DNA of 64,000 nucleotides from Martinezella lusitana (GTDB taxonomy: Bacteria; Pseudomonadota; Alphaproteobacteria; Rhizobiales; Rhizobiaceae), in assembly GCF_010668395.1 (NCBI RefSeq), contig NZ_WUEY01000002.1, positions 124,001-188,000 of the forward strand. Reading direction: 5' to 3'. Shown piece after piece: positions 34,570 through 43,291 of this stretch. The translations under genes were made by a program, and so were the position numbers. Position 1 is the stretch's first letter. Every line of letters begins with the position of its first letter. The notes under the pieces were generated by a model. It made no database searches. It was given only the letters and a program-made list of their open reading frames with translations, and was not told the DNA's origin.

Positions 34570-35829
34570 ATGAAAAGACTGATAACAGCAGCACTCTTTA
34601 CCGCCATGATGGCCGGAACCGCCGTTGCCGATACGACGCTCAAGCTTGTGGAAGTGATCACGAGCCCGGAGCGCACCGAGACGCTCAAGTCGATCGTCGC
34701 CAAGTTCGAGGCCGAAAATCCCGGCACCAAGGTCGACATCATCTCCCTGCCCTGGAACGAAGCCTTCCAGAAGTTCGCCACCATGGTTTCGGCCGGCGAC
34801 ACGCCCGACGTCATGGAAATGCCCGACACCTGGGTATCGCTCTACGGCAACAACGGCATGCTCGAAAGCCTGGAACCCTATCTGGCGAAGTGGGACCATA
34901 CCAAGGAGCTGACGCCCCGGGCGCTGGAGCTCGGCCGCTACGTCAAGAACACCGCCTATATGCTGCCTTACGGCTTCTACCTCCGGGCCATGTTCTACAA
35001 CAAGAAGCTGCTCAAGGATGCCGGCGTCAGCGAGCCGCCGAAGACGATGGACGATTTCGTCAAGGCTTCCGAAGCCGTCTCCAAGCTGCCGGGCAAATAC
35101 GGTTACTGCATGCGCGGCGGACCGGGCGGACTGAACGGCTGGATGATCTTCGCCGCCTCCATGGCCGGCGACAACAAATACTTCACGGATGACGGCACCT
35201 CCACAATGAACAGCGCCGGCTGGGCCAAGGGCATCGAATGGATGGTCGATCTCTACAAGAAGGGCCTGGCGCCGAAGGACAGCGTCAACTGGGGCTTCAA
35301 CGAAGTGGTCGCCGGCTTTTACTCCGGCACCTGCGCCTTCCTCGATCAGGATCCGGATGCGCTGATTGCCGTCGCAGAACGCATGAACAAGGACGATTTC
35401 GGCGTTGCGCCGCTGCCGAAGGGCCCGGACGGAAAATCCTTCCCGACCATTGGCTATGGCGGCTGGTCGATGTTCTCCACCAGCCAGAACAAGGATCTCT
35501 CCTGGAAGCTGATCGCGACCCTCGAAGGGCCGGAAGGCAACCTCACCTGGAACAAGAAGATCGGCGCGCTGCCGGCCTATACCGCCGCTGAGAAGGACCC
35601 CTTCTATGCCGGCGATCAGTTCAAGGGCTGGTTCCAGGAACTGGCCGACAAGGACACCGTGCCCACGGTGATGCCGACCTATCTCGAGGAATTCGCCTTC
35701 TTCAAGGATTCGCTCGCCATCAAGACATCGCAGCAGGCAATGCTCGGCGATATCTCCGCGAAGGATCTCGCTGACCAGTGGGCCGACTACCTGACCAAGG
35801 CCCAGCAGAAGTTCCTGGCCAAGAAGTAA
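34570..35829 (+). CDS. CUT1-type ABC transporter substrate-binding protein
   Basis: 419 residues with a Sec signal peptide (cleavage after about residue 20, AVA-DTT). Mature protein is of the extracellular solute-binding family 1 (MalE/UgpB-like): AKFEAENPGTKVDIISLPWNEAF, GDTPDVMEMPDTWV, LPYGFYLRAMFYNKKLLKDAG. Follows the PLP-enzyme gene after 39 bases. Ligand unknown; oligosaccharides, polyols and glycerol-phosphate compounds are usual. Confidence 0.9.
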   Translation: MKRLITAALFTAMMAGTAVADTTLKLVEVITSPERTETLKSIVAKFEAENPGTKVDIISLPWNEAFQKFATMVSAGDTPDVMEMPDTWVSLYGNNGMLESLEPYLAKWDHTKELTPRALELGRYVKNTAYMLPYGFYLRAMFYNKKLLKDAGVSEPPKTMDDFVKASEAVSKLPGKYGYCMRGGPGGLNGWMIFAASMAGDNKYFTDDGTSTMNSAGWAKGIEWMVDLYKKGLAPKDSVNWGFNEVVAGFYSGTCAFLDQDPDALIAVAERMNKDDFGVAPLPKGPDGKSFPTIGYGGWSMFSTSQNKDLSWKLIATLEGPEGNLTWNKKIGALPAYTAAEKDPFYAGDQFKGWFQELADKDTVPTVMPTYLEEFAFFKDSLAIKTSQQAMLGDISAKDLADQWADYLTKAQQKFLAKK

Positions 35830-35838
35830 ATCGTATAT

Positions 35839-35864
35839 GCGGCGGCGGAGCGATCCGCCGCCGC
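35839..35864 (+). promoter_or_regulatory. intercistronic hairpin after the binding-protein gene
   Basis: Perfect 11-bp GC-rich arms (35839-35849 and 35854-35864) around GCGA, starting 9 bases after the receptor stop; the next gene, a permease, starts at 35920. Confidence 0.65.
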
Positions 35865-35919
35865 CTTTACCCATTTGAAACAGACGGCGTTCGAACGCCG
35901 CGAACGGGAACACTTGCAG

Positions 35920-36852
35920 ATGACTTCGATCGCCGACACGCCCGACAGGCGCGACGACCGCAGGACGTGGCTGACGCGCCTGGCCGACGCCTCCGAGCCC
36001 TATCTCTACAGCGCGCCTGCCCTCATCCTCATCATTGCCGTGATGCTGGTGCCGCTGGTGATCGGCATATCCTATGCCTTTCGCGATATTCAGTTGCTCA
36101 ACCCGTTTTCCGGCGGTTTCATCGGTCTGGAGCACTTTCGCGACCTCGCAAAAGATGGTGCCTTCTACTGGGCTCTGAAGAACACGCTGTGGTGGACCGG
36201 CGCTTCCGTGGCGCTGCAATTCATCTTCGGATTGATCCTCGCGCTGCTGCTGGACAAGCCATTCGTCGGCAGGTCTCTCGTGCAGGCGCTGGTGTTTCTG
36301 CCGTGGGCCGTTCCCTCCTTCCTGGCGGGCCTCAACTGGTCCTGGCTATTCAACCCGGTCATCGGACCGATACCGCATTGGCTTTACGCGATCGGCCTGA
36401 TGAGCGAGCCGAGCAACATTCTGTCCGATCCGAACTATGCGATGTGGGGGCCCATCGTTGCCAATGTCTGGTGGGGCATACCCTTTTTCGCCATCACGCT
36501 GCTGGCGGCACTGCAGGCCATCCCGCGCGATCTCTATGAGGCGGCCTCGATCGACGGTGCCGGCTGGTTCGAACGTTTCCGCTCGATCACGCTGCCGTTC
36601 CTCGCTCCGACCATCGCCATTACCGTGCTCCTGCGAACGGTCTGGGTGTCCAACTTCGCCGATCTGATCGTCGTGATGACGGGCGGCGGTCCCGCGGACC
36701 GCACGCAGATCGTCGCCAGCTACATTTTCACGCAGGCCTTCAAGCGGCTGGACTTCGGCTATGCCTCGGCCATCGCCCTGGTGCTGCTGGTGCTGCTGCT
36801 CGCCTATTCCATGCTGATCATTCTGCTGCGGCAGACCCTGATGAAGGATTGA
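35920..36852 (+). CDS. CUT1-type ABC transporter permease (MalF/UgpA type)
   Basis: 310 residues, six membrane segments after a polar N-terminus. EAA loop: YEAASIDGAGWFERFRSITLPFLAPT. ATG 35920 is taken over an in-frame TTG at 35875 that would lie close to the hairpin. Confidence 0.9.
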   Translation: MTSIADTPDRRDDRRTWLTRLADASEPYLYSAPALILIIAVMLVPLVIGISYAFRDIQLLNPFSGGFIGLEHFRDLAKDGAFYWALKNTLWWTGASVALQFIFGLILALLLDKPFVGRSLVQALVFLPWAVPSFLAGLNWSWLFNPVIGPIPHWLYAIGLMSEPSNILSDPNYAMWGPIVANVWWGIPFFAITLLAALQAIPRDLYEAASIDGAGWFERFRSITLPFLAPTIAITVLLRTVWVSNFADLIVVMTGGGPADRTQIVASYIFTQAFKRLDFGYASAIALVLLVLLLAYSMLIILLRQTLMKD

Positions 36853-36855
36853 GCC

Positions 36856-37686
36856 ATGAGACGATCCGTCATTCCTACCATCGCGCATCGCCTGGCGATC
36901 CTCTGCTATGTCGTCTTCGCGCTCTTTCCGCTCTTCTGGCTGCTCAAGGTGTCGGTGACGCCGAACGACCTGCTCTATACGGAAGGCGTGCGCATGTGGC
37001 CGTCCCGCACGACCTGGGAACATTATTCCTTCGTGCTGCAGCACAGCGATTTCCCGACTTTCTTCGAGAACAGTCTGATCGTCTCCGCCTCGACGGCGAT
37101 TGCCGTCACCATTTGCGCTTCGCTGTCGGGCTATGCGCTTTCGCGCTTCAATTTCCGCGGCAAATACTGGATCGTGGCCCTGATGCTGCTGACCCAGATG
37201 TTTCCGTTGGTCATGCTCGTCGCCCCGATCTTCAAGATCCTGACGCCGCTGCATCTGACCAACAGCCTGACCGGGCTCGTCATCGTCTACACAGCCTTCA
37301 ACGTGCCCTTCGCCACCTTCCTGATGCAATCCTTCTTCGACGGCATTCCGAAGGACCTGGAGGAGGCGGCCATGATTGACGGCGCCACGCAGTTTACAGC
37401 CTTCAGGCAGATCATCCTGCCGCTGACCCTGCCCGGCATCGCGGCAACGCTCGGCTTCGTCTTCACGGCCGCATGGAGCGAGCTGCTCTTTGCGCTGATG
37501 CTGATCAACGGCAACCAGGCCGCGACCTTCCCGGTCGGCCTTCTCACCTTCGTCTCGAAATTCTCCGTGGATTTCGGGCAGATGATGGCCGCGGGCGTCA
37601 TGGCGCTCATTCCGGCGGCACTCTTCTTCCTGCTCATCCAACGTTATCTTGTGCAGGGCCTGACGGCCGGCGCGGTCAAGGGTTAG
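36856..37686 (+). CDS. CUT1-type ABC transporter permease (MalG/UgpE type)
   Basis: 276 residues, six membrane segments, with the EAA loop LEEAAMIDGATQFTAFRQIILPLTLPGI. Three bases after the first permease gene and five bases before the ATPase gene, so tightly coupled. Confidence 0.9.
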   Translation: MRRSVIPTIAHRLAILCYVVFALFPLFWLLKVSVTPNDLLYTEGVRMWPSRTTWEHYSFVLQHSDFPTFFENSLIVSASTAIAVTICASLSGYALSRFNFRGKYWIVALMLLTQMFPLVMLVAPIFKILTPLHLTNSLTGLVIVYTAFNVPFATFLMQSFFDGIPKDLEEAAMIDGATQFTAFRQIILPLTLPGIAATLGFVFTAAWSELLFALMLINGNQAATFPVGLLTFVSKFSVDFGQMMAAGVMALIPAALFFLLIQRYLVQGLTAGAVKG

Positions 37687-37690
37687 TCAC

Positions 37691-38749
37691 ATGGCATCGA
37701 TCGATATTCAGAACGTCAAGAAAGCCTACGGCCATGTGCAGGTGCTGCACGACATCGATCTTCGGATCAAGGACGGCGAGTTCGTCGTCCTCGTCGGTCC
37801 GTCCGGATGCGGCAAGTCCACCTTGCTCAGGATGATCGCAGGTCTCGAAGACATCAGCGGCGGAGAGATCCGCATTGCGGAAAACCGGGTCAACGAACTG
37901 CATCCGAAGGATCGTGACATCGCCATGGTGTTCCAGTCCTATGCGCTCTATCCGCACATGAATGTCGCCGGCAACATGAGCTATAGCCTGCGGCTGCGGA
38001 AGATGGCGAAGGAGACCATCTCCAAGGCCGTGGCCAACGCGGCGGCAAAGCTCGGTCTCGATCCGCTGCTCGAACGCCGGCCGAAGGCGCTCTCGGGCGG
38101 GCAGCGGCAGCGCGTCGCCATGGGCCGTGCCATCGTGCGGCAGCCGAAAGCCTTCCTTTTCGACGAGCCGCTTTCCAACCTCGACGCCCGTCTTCGCGAG
38201 CAGATGCGCGCCGAAATCAAGAAGTTGCACGGTGATCTTAAGGCGACGTCGATCTACGTGACCCACGACCAGATCGAAGCGATGACGCTGGCGGACCGCA
38301 TCGTCGCCATGCATGGCGGCGTGGTGCAGCAGGTCGGCAGTCCGCTTGAACTCTACGATCACCCCGCCAATCTCTTCGTGGCCGGCTTCATCGGGTCTCC
38401 CGGCATGAACTTCCTCGACGCAACATACGAGGGCAGTGCCGTCAAGCTCAAGGACGGCACGCTCGTTTCGCTTCCGGAGCCGCTGAAATTGCCGGTCGGC
38501 GCCAAGGTGACGCTCGGCATCCGGCCGGAGCATGTGGTGCTGTCGTCCAATCCGTCCGACATGGCCGCCAATGTCGAACTCATCGAACCCACCGGCTTCG
38601 GCATCATCCTGCATCTTTCGCTGCATGGCCTGCCGTTCAAGGTATTCACGCTGAATCGCAGCGCGCTGAGCGCGGCCACCCAGGTCAATGTTGCTTTCCC
38701 GGCGCAGTATCTGCACGTCTTCGACGAGGAAGGAAAAAGGGCGGCTTAA
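37691..38749 (+). CDS. CUT1-type ABC transporter ATP-binding protein (MalK/UgpC type)
   Basis: 352 residues. Walker A GPSGCGKST, signature LSGGQRQRV, Walker B FLFDEPLSNLD, switch His in VTHDQIEAM, then a MalK-like regulatory domain with LGIRPEHV. Last gene of the operon; its stop codon lies within a bidirectional terminator. Confidence 0.93.
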   Translation: MASIDIQNVKKAYGHVQVLHDIDLRIKDGEFVVLVGPSGCGKSTLLRMIAGLEDISGGEIRIAENRVNELHPKDRDIAMVFQSYALYPHMNVAGNMSYSLRLRKMAKETISKAVANAAAKLGLDPLLERRPKALSGGQRQRVAMGRAIVRQPKAFLFDEPLSNLDARLREQMRAEIKKLHGDLKATSIYVTHDQIEAMTLADRIVAMHGGVVQQVGSPLELYDHPANLFVAGFIGSPGMNFLDATYEGSAVKLKDGTLVSLPEPLKLPVGAKVTLGIRPEHVVLSSNPSDMAANVELIEPTGFGIILHLSLHGLPFKVFTLNRSALSAATQVNVAFPAQYLHVFDEEGKRAA

Positions 38750-38760
38750 CCGCCGCCCTT
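38737..38760. terminator. bidirectional terminator between convergent genes
   Basis: AAGGGCGGC (38737-38745) and GCCGCCCTT (38752-38760) around a six-base loop that contains the ATPase stop codon; the M24 peptidase gene ends at 38772 on the other strand. Confidence 0.75.
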
Positions 38761-38771
38761 CCGGGAAATTC

Positions 38772-39917
38772 TCAATCTGCAAAGGGCTTGGTCGGTCCAT
38801 TGGAAGGCTGGGTAAACCAGTGCGGGCCGTCCGACGCCATGTAGATATGATCCTCGAGCCGGATACCGAATTTCTGCGGAAAGACGATCATCGGCTCGTT
38901 CGAGAAGCACATGCCGGCTGAGAGCTTCGTCGCATTGCCGCGCACGATGTAAGGCTCCTCGTGAATCTCCAGCCCGAGGCCATGACCGGCGCGATGCGGC
39001 AACCCCGGCAGCTTATAGTCGGGACCGAGCGAATGTTTCACGAGCACGGCGCGCGCCGCGTCATCCAGGCTGGAGCAGGCAGCGCCCAGCTTCGCGGCAT
39101 CGAAAACGGCCTGCTGCGCTTCGCGCTCGATCGCCCAGGCGTCTTCGAAGGCGCTGTCGCCGCTCTTCAGCTTGTACGTCCGTGTCAGGTCGGAGTGATA
39201 GCCGTCGATGCGGGTGCCGGTATCCACCAGAATGACGTCGTCTTCGCCGAGTGTCTGGTCGCCGTTGGCGCCGTGCGGCAGCGACGTGGCCTCACCGAAA
39301 GATACGATGCAGAAGGTTGAGCCACCATGGGCTGCAGCCTCGCGATGTCGCCGGTCGATGAACTCGACCACTTCCGAGGCGCGAATCCCCGGCTTGAGCA
39401 AGGCATGCGCCTGCCTGTGCACATCGAGCGTCAGGTTCATCGCATATTGAATGAGCGCGATTTCAGCCGGAGATTTGATCCGGCGCAGGCTGTTGATGAC
39501 CGGTCCGCCGTTCGCCAGTTTTTCGGCTCCGAGCTCCGTCGCCAGTGCGTTATAGAAGTAAAGCGGCATGTTGTCGTCCAGCGCCAAAACACCTGACTTG
39601 CCGAGCACGCGCGCGATCAATGCCGCGCTGCTCTCTTCTTCCTGCCATTCGAGGATTTCGGCCGGCAGATGCGGCAAGGTCTCGACCCGGCTGCGTTCGA
39701 AACCCGGTACGATGTAGTAAAGCCCGTTCGGCGTCACCAACGCACCCAGAAACCGCTCGCTCGCATGCCAGATCAGCCCGGTAAAATAACGCAGGCTCTC
39801 CGTCGGCCCGAGCAACAGGCCGGCCAATCCCTGCGCGTCGAGCAATTGGCGAAGACGCGAGAGGCGTTGCAGCCTTTCCTCTTCGGTGATCCGGGGTACT
39901 GGATGTTGCCACGACAT
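38772..39917 (-). CDS. M24 family aminopeptidase (Xaa-Pro dipeptidase / creatinase fold)
   Basis: 381 residues. Creatinase-like N-terminal domain, then the pita-bread domain with all five metal ligands: Asp in LVDTGT, Asp in HSDLTRTY, His in HRAGHGLGLE, Glu in FSNEPM and Glu in GIRLEDH. Start is set by a GAGGAGA ribosome site 6 bases before the ATG. Convergent with the CUT1 operon. Relatives cleave Xaa-Pro dipeptides, creatine or N-acetyl-diaminobutyrate/ectoine-type amides; substrate not assigned. Confidence 0.87.
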   Translation of the reverse strand: MSWQHPVPRITEEERLQRLSRLRQLLDAQGLAGLLLGPTESLRYFTGLIWHASERFLGALVTPNGLYYIVPGFERSRVETLPHLPAEILEWQEEESSAALIARVLGKSGVLALDDNMPLYFYNALATELGAEKLANGGPVINSLRRIKSPAEIALIQYAMNLTLDVHRQAHALLKPGIRASEVVEFIDRRHREAAAHGGSTFCIVSFGEATSLPHGANGDQTLGEDDVILVDTGTRIDGYHSDLTRTYKLKSGDSAFEDAWAIEREAQQAVFDAAKLGAACSSLDDAARAVLVKHSLGPDYKLPGLPHRAGHGLGLEIHEEPYIVRGNATKLSAGMCFSNEPMIVFPQKFGIRLEDHIYMASDGPHWFTQPSNGPTKPFAD

Positions 39918-40174
39918 TTCTGGTCTCCTCAACTATTTCCGTTTTATGCATTTTCATTCGTATCAGGTGCAATTCCATCGACACTATCGCTCTTGTGGGC
40001 AAAGTGTCGACAAAGAAAATGCTAACATTCCTATCGCTTTGCGCTTCGCTCCACCCGCTCCGCAATGCGGCGTCAGGACCATAGCCAGCCCGCTCGATCG
40101 CTAAATTATCTGACAGCGCGAACGCTGCCCCAATGGTTCACTGCCTCCATCGAAACAGACGGTGGAACATCATC

Positions 40175-40402
40175 ATGCAAATCGCAACTATCATAGTTCC
40201 CTCCCAGCGGATCCGCGCCGGCCGCAAGGCCCGGCGCACGCCTCTTTCGGTCGTCGCCGATCTGGTGCGCCTGCTTGCACGCAGGATGGTCGAGCGGAGA
40301 AACCGCAATGCACTGATGGAGCTGTCGGACGATCAGTTGAAGGATATCGGGCTTTCCCGCGGTCAGAATGGAAGCGACGTCCATGTCTATGGCCGCTACT
40401 AA
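40175..40402 (+). CDS. DUF1127 protein, 75 residues
   Basis: N-terminal half is basic; the C-terminal DUF1127 (YjiS-like) part reads ERRNRNALMELSDDQLKDIGLSRGQ, the usual Arg-rich helix followed by the LxDIGL motif. Such small proteins in alpha-proteobacteria affect RNA turnover and phosphate or carbon metabolism. Start at 40175 is internal to a longer open frame (from 40133). Confidence 0.8.
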   Translation: MQIATIIVPSQRIRAGRKARRTPLSVVADLVRLLARRMVERRNRNALMELSDDQLKDIGLSRGQNGSDVHVYGRY

Positions 40403-40471
40403 AAAGATGAAACGGGACGTGCTAAGTTCGTTAGGCGTAGCGACCTTCAGCGCTCTGATGGGGATTTCGGC

Positions 40472-41323
40472 ATGTCAGACATTTCGACAGCCTTGCTGCT
40501 GAAGACGAAAACTGTCCTCATCCGCGATGTCGTCTGCAATGGCGAATGCCGGCATAAGAGCGACGAGGAATGCGCCCACAGGACCAGCCTCGTCTATCCC
40601 TATCGCGGCGTCTTCAAGCGCCACGTCGGGCAAAACGATGCCGTTGCGGAAGCCAACCAGGTGCTGTTTTTCAATCGCGAACAGGGATACCGGATCAGCC
40701 ATCCCGTCGAGGGCGGCGATTCCTGCCTGGACCTGATGATCGACGAGACCGTCCTTCACGAACTTGCGCCAAAAGAGCAGGTTCACGCCGGTGACGGCGT
40801 CATCTTCCGTCGGCAGCGGCGGCGCATAGACCCTCGGGCCCAGGCGCTTGTGGCGATGCTGCGTCACGGCTTGAGCCGTAACATAGCCGAAAGCCTCGAA
40901 GGAGAAACGCTGGCGCTAACCCTGGTGCGCCGCTCGCTCGGCGAGCGCACGTCTCATGCGGCCGGCGCAAGCTTCGGCCGGCAGAAACTTGTCGACCGGG
41001 CCAAGCTCGTCCTGTCCTCCGATCTTGCGCGGCGATGGACGCTTGCGGAGATCGCCAGGGAGGTCGGCGTATCGCCGGTTTACCTGACGCAGGTCTTCCA
41101 GCAGGTCGAAGCCATGCCGCTTTATCGCTACCAGTTGCGGCTGCGGCTGGCGCGCGCACTCGATCTTCTCGGCTCCTATGATGATCTGACCATGCTTGGT
41201 CTCGATCTCGGCTTCTCCAGCCACAGCCATTTCAGCGCTGCTTTCAAGCAGACCTACGGGCTGACTCCGGCGGAGTTCCAGCGCTCCGCGCAGTTGAAGC
41301 CGAAACGATATACGGCTCGCTAA
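40472..41323 (+). CDS. AraC family transcriptional regulator with Cys/His-rich N-terminus
   Basis: 283 residues. The C-terminal double HTH (about 180-275) reads WTLAEIAREVGVSPVYLTQVFQQ and GLDLGFSSHSHFSAAFKQTYGLTPAEF. The N-terminal part is a cupin-like sensor with Cys22, Cys26, His28, Cys34 and His36 close together, which could bind a metal. It is followed on the same strand by a Cys-rich small protein and a Met/His-rich exported protein, so a metal-linked role is a reasonable inference. Confidence 0.85.
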   Translation: MSDISTALLLKTKTVLIRDVVCNGECRHKSDEECAHRTSLVYPYRGVFKRHVGQNDAVAEANQVLFFNREQGYRISHPVEGGDSCLDLMIDETVLHELAPKEQVHAGDGVIFRRQRRRIDPRAQALVAMLRHGLSRNIAESLEGETLALTLVRRSLGERTSHAAGASFGRQKLVDRAKLVLSSDLARRWTLAEIAREVGVSPVYLTQVFQQVEAMPLYRYQLRLRLARALDLLGSYDDLTMLGLDLGFSSHSHFSAAFKQTYGLTPAEFQRSAQLKPKRYTAR

Positions 41324-41405
41324 AGATTCTGACAGCGCTCCAGCGATGATCGGTGCTCTCATGACCCTGCCCCGACATGGGGAACGATCAGGAAAGGATC
41401 ATGAG

Positions 41406-41567
41406 ATGAAGAGAACCACATGTGCCGCCTGCGACTGCGAGCTGGGTGCGGAGACCATCAAGGTCAATCTCGGTGGCAAATCGGTCGAAGTATGCTGCGA
41501 GGAGTGTGCGGCCGCCCTGAAGGAGGCGGATCAATCGACATCGGTCGCGTCCGCCGGCAAGGAGTAA
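41406..41567 (+). CDS. small Cys-rich metal-binding-like protein (YHS/TRASH style)
   Basis: 53 residues with CAACDC near the start (Cys6, 9, 11) and CCEEC later (Cys30, 31, 34), separated by a VNLGGKSVEV strand. The arrangement is that of small treble-clef-like metal-binding domains. AGGAAAGG lies before the ATG. It lies between the AraC regulator and the Spy-like protein genes. Confidence 0.7.
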   Translation: MKRTTCAACDCELGAETIKVNLGGKSVEVCCEECAAALKEADQSTSVASAGKE

Positions 41568-41822
41568 GGCCGCCACAAGAGACACTGGCGATCGCCGCCC
41601 CGAGAGGGCCGCGATCGTCGATGTCCAAGCCGCGCAACGGCTGCGGCGATCCTCGCATCCGGCCAACGAAGAAAATTTGTAATGAAGTATTGCCGCAAAG
41701 CTCACAGAAAACTTCGTTCGCAACATTCCTCTTCCGGGACATACTCGGAAACATAAGGACGTATCGCGTTCATACAGCCTCATTAGCCTCCGCATCGGTT
41801 AATCGCAATGAAGGTACTGATC

Positions 41823-42449
41823 ATGAGGCAACGATACATCGTCGCAACTTTATTCATAACAGCCATGGGCGGCATGGCCGCCGCAGCCTATGCCGCCGAG
41901 CCGCCGGCTGCGCCTGACACGCAGAATCCCGCCATTGCCGAGACAGCGCCGCCCGCTCCGGCGGATATGCCGCCATTCGGCTGGCCCCACCCCGGCCCGC
42001 ATCCCCATGGACCGATGATGGCGTTTGGCGCTGGCATGCCCATGCCGCACATGCCGCCCGGTGGCTTCCCGCATGGTGACAATCCGGCGTTGGAACTCGC
42101 AGGCAAACTTTCGGCAATGGAAACGTTGATCGGCATTCGCAGCGCCCAGCTCGACGCCTGGAGAGACTATACCAATGCTTTGACCGATCTCTTGGCCATG
42201 CCGAGGCATCAACCGCCGGGTCCGCCGGACGGTGACGATGCGCCCCCTCCCCAGGCCGCCCAGGATGCCGGCAAGCCGACGGAACTCTTCGGCGAGCGCA
42301 TTGCCGACCGCGTGCTGGATCGCGCCGCCAAGGCAAGCGTGCTCAAGGACAAGGCCGCGGCTCTGCGCAATGTTCTGACTTCCGATCAGCTCGCCAAGCT
42401 TGAAGATGCCGAACGATCCCTCGTCCCCGGTCCTCATCCATTCCGCTGA
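41823..42449 (+). CDS. Spy/CpxP-like exported protein with Met/His/Pro-rich segment
   Basis: 208 residues with a signal peptide (cleavage near YAA-EPP, about residue 25). Residues about 45-90 are rich in Pro, His, Met and Gly (for example HPGPHPHGPMM and MPMPHMPPGG), a composition seen in copper-handling proteins. Then a Spy/CpxP-like helical part with SAMETLIGIRSAQLDAWRDY and a final LTSDQLAKLEDAE. Start at 41823 is preferred to 41808 by the GAAGG spacing. Periplasmic chaperone or metal-buffer role is inferred. Confidence 0.72.
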   Translation: MRQRYIVATLFITAMGGMAAAAYAAEPPAAPDTQNPAIAETAPPAPADMPPFGWPHPGPHPHGPMMAFGAGMPMPHMPPGGFPHGDNPALELAGKLSAMETLIGIRSAQLDAWRDYTNALTDLLAMPRHQPPGPPDGDDAPPPQAAQDAGKPTELFGERIADRVLDRAAKASVLKDKAAALRNVLTSDQLAKLEDAERSLVPGPHPFR

Positions 42450-42564
42450 GCGACAACACGGGAGCAGGCCAGGGGAAATCCCGCGCCAAGTGATAGCCTA
42501 GACCAATTTCTCTCCGCCTCCAGCCGATCGAGATCCCCCCGGACGCCCCGATCGGTTGCAAGGC

Positions 42565-42584
42565 GCGGCTCCTTGAGGAGCCGC
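42565..42584 (+). terminator. hairpin downstream of the Spy-like gene
   Basis: Eight- to nine-bp GC-rich arms around TTGA, 115 bases after the stop; no T-tract, so weak evidence for termination. Confidence 0.35.
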
Positions 42585-43190
42585 ATGGTCCGGAAGTGCC
42601 CGCCCGGCGCTCCCGGACCAAAGATGCGTTAGCATCAGCGGCCATATCGCCACCAATATGGGCCACAGAAGCCATTGGTATCGCCCTGGTTACGTCGCCA
42701 TGGCCGGGATTTTCGCCGTTAAACAAGATCCGTATTCGGCTCGGCCCAAATTATATCGTGCCAAGACGCCGCCAATAACGGGGCATATGTAGCCGGCTAT
42801 CGGAACGGCGCCGTCGTTCATTCTGACAGCAGTGAAAAGGGGGGCGTCCGACGGCATTTACCGTGGTGTACAGGCGCGCAATGACATGCAAGCCATTCGC
42901 GACATGCCGCGCTCAAAGCATTGATTTTTTGGAAATTTTCAATTCTGCCATCGGAGACAATCCGGCTTCGCCATTCGTGTTGGGGGCGTCATGGCGAAGC
43001 CGGGTATGCGGGGCGATCAAAGCCTGCTCGAGTCAAGCTGGTGATCGCCGTCAAACTACAACAGTTGCTGCCCCGAACATTTCCGAACATTGCTGAAACA
43101 AGGCATTTTGAGGAAATTTGGTGTCTCGGCTTTTCCATCGAATTCGCATTATTTAGCAAATTCCGCGATAGCATCATCAATACTGTCGCT

Positions 43191-43214
43191 CGTAGAATTT
43201 TCGGGAATTCTACG
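43191..43214 (-). terminator. hairpin downstream of the sensor kinase gene
   Basis: CGTAGAATT and AATTCTACG, perfect nine-bp arms with a six-base loop, 78 bases beyond the kinase stop on its strand. Confidence 0.4.
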
Positions 43215-43291
43215 CAAGTAAAACCTGTTTTACCGGAAAAATGCGGCGTGAATTGACCGCCGCTTTGCAGGGCGCCGACGATCGCTCTGCT

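Larger units (their letters stand above)
42450..43291. other. 842-base gap without a supported gene
   Basis: Short open frames occur on both strands, none with a ribosome site plus coding character. It contains a GCGGCTCC-TTGA-GGAGCCGC hairpin (42565-42584), an AT-rich stretch at 43090-43240 and a second hairpin at 43191-43214. It could be degraded sequence or hold an unrecognised RNA. Confidence 0.4.

Noticed and set aside
34489..36219. 576-codon open frame on the minus strand across the CUT1 receptor and permease genes
   Set aside because: Mirror frame of GC-rich coding sequence; low-complexity composition, no domain, and the plus-strand genes are firmly identified.
42343..42726. 127-residue minus-strand frame in and beyond the Spy-like gene
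   Set aside because: Overlaps the 3-prime end of a supported gene, no ribosome site, no domain.
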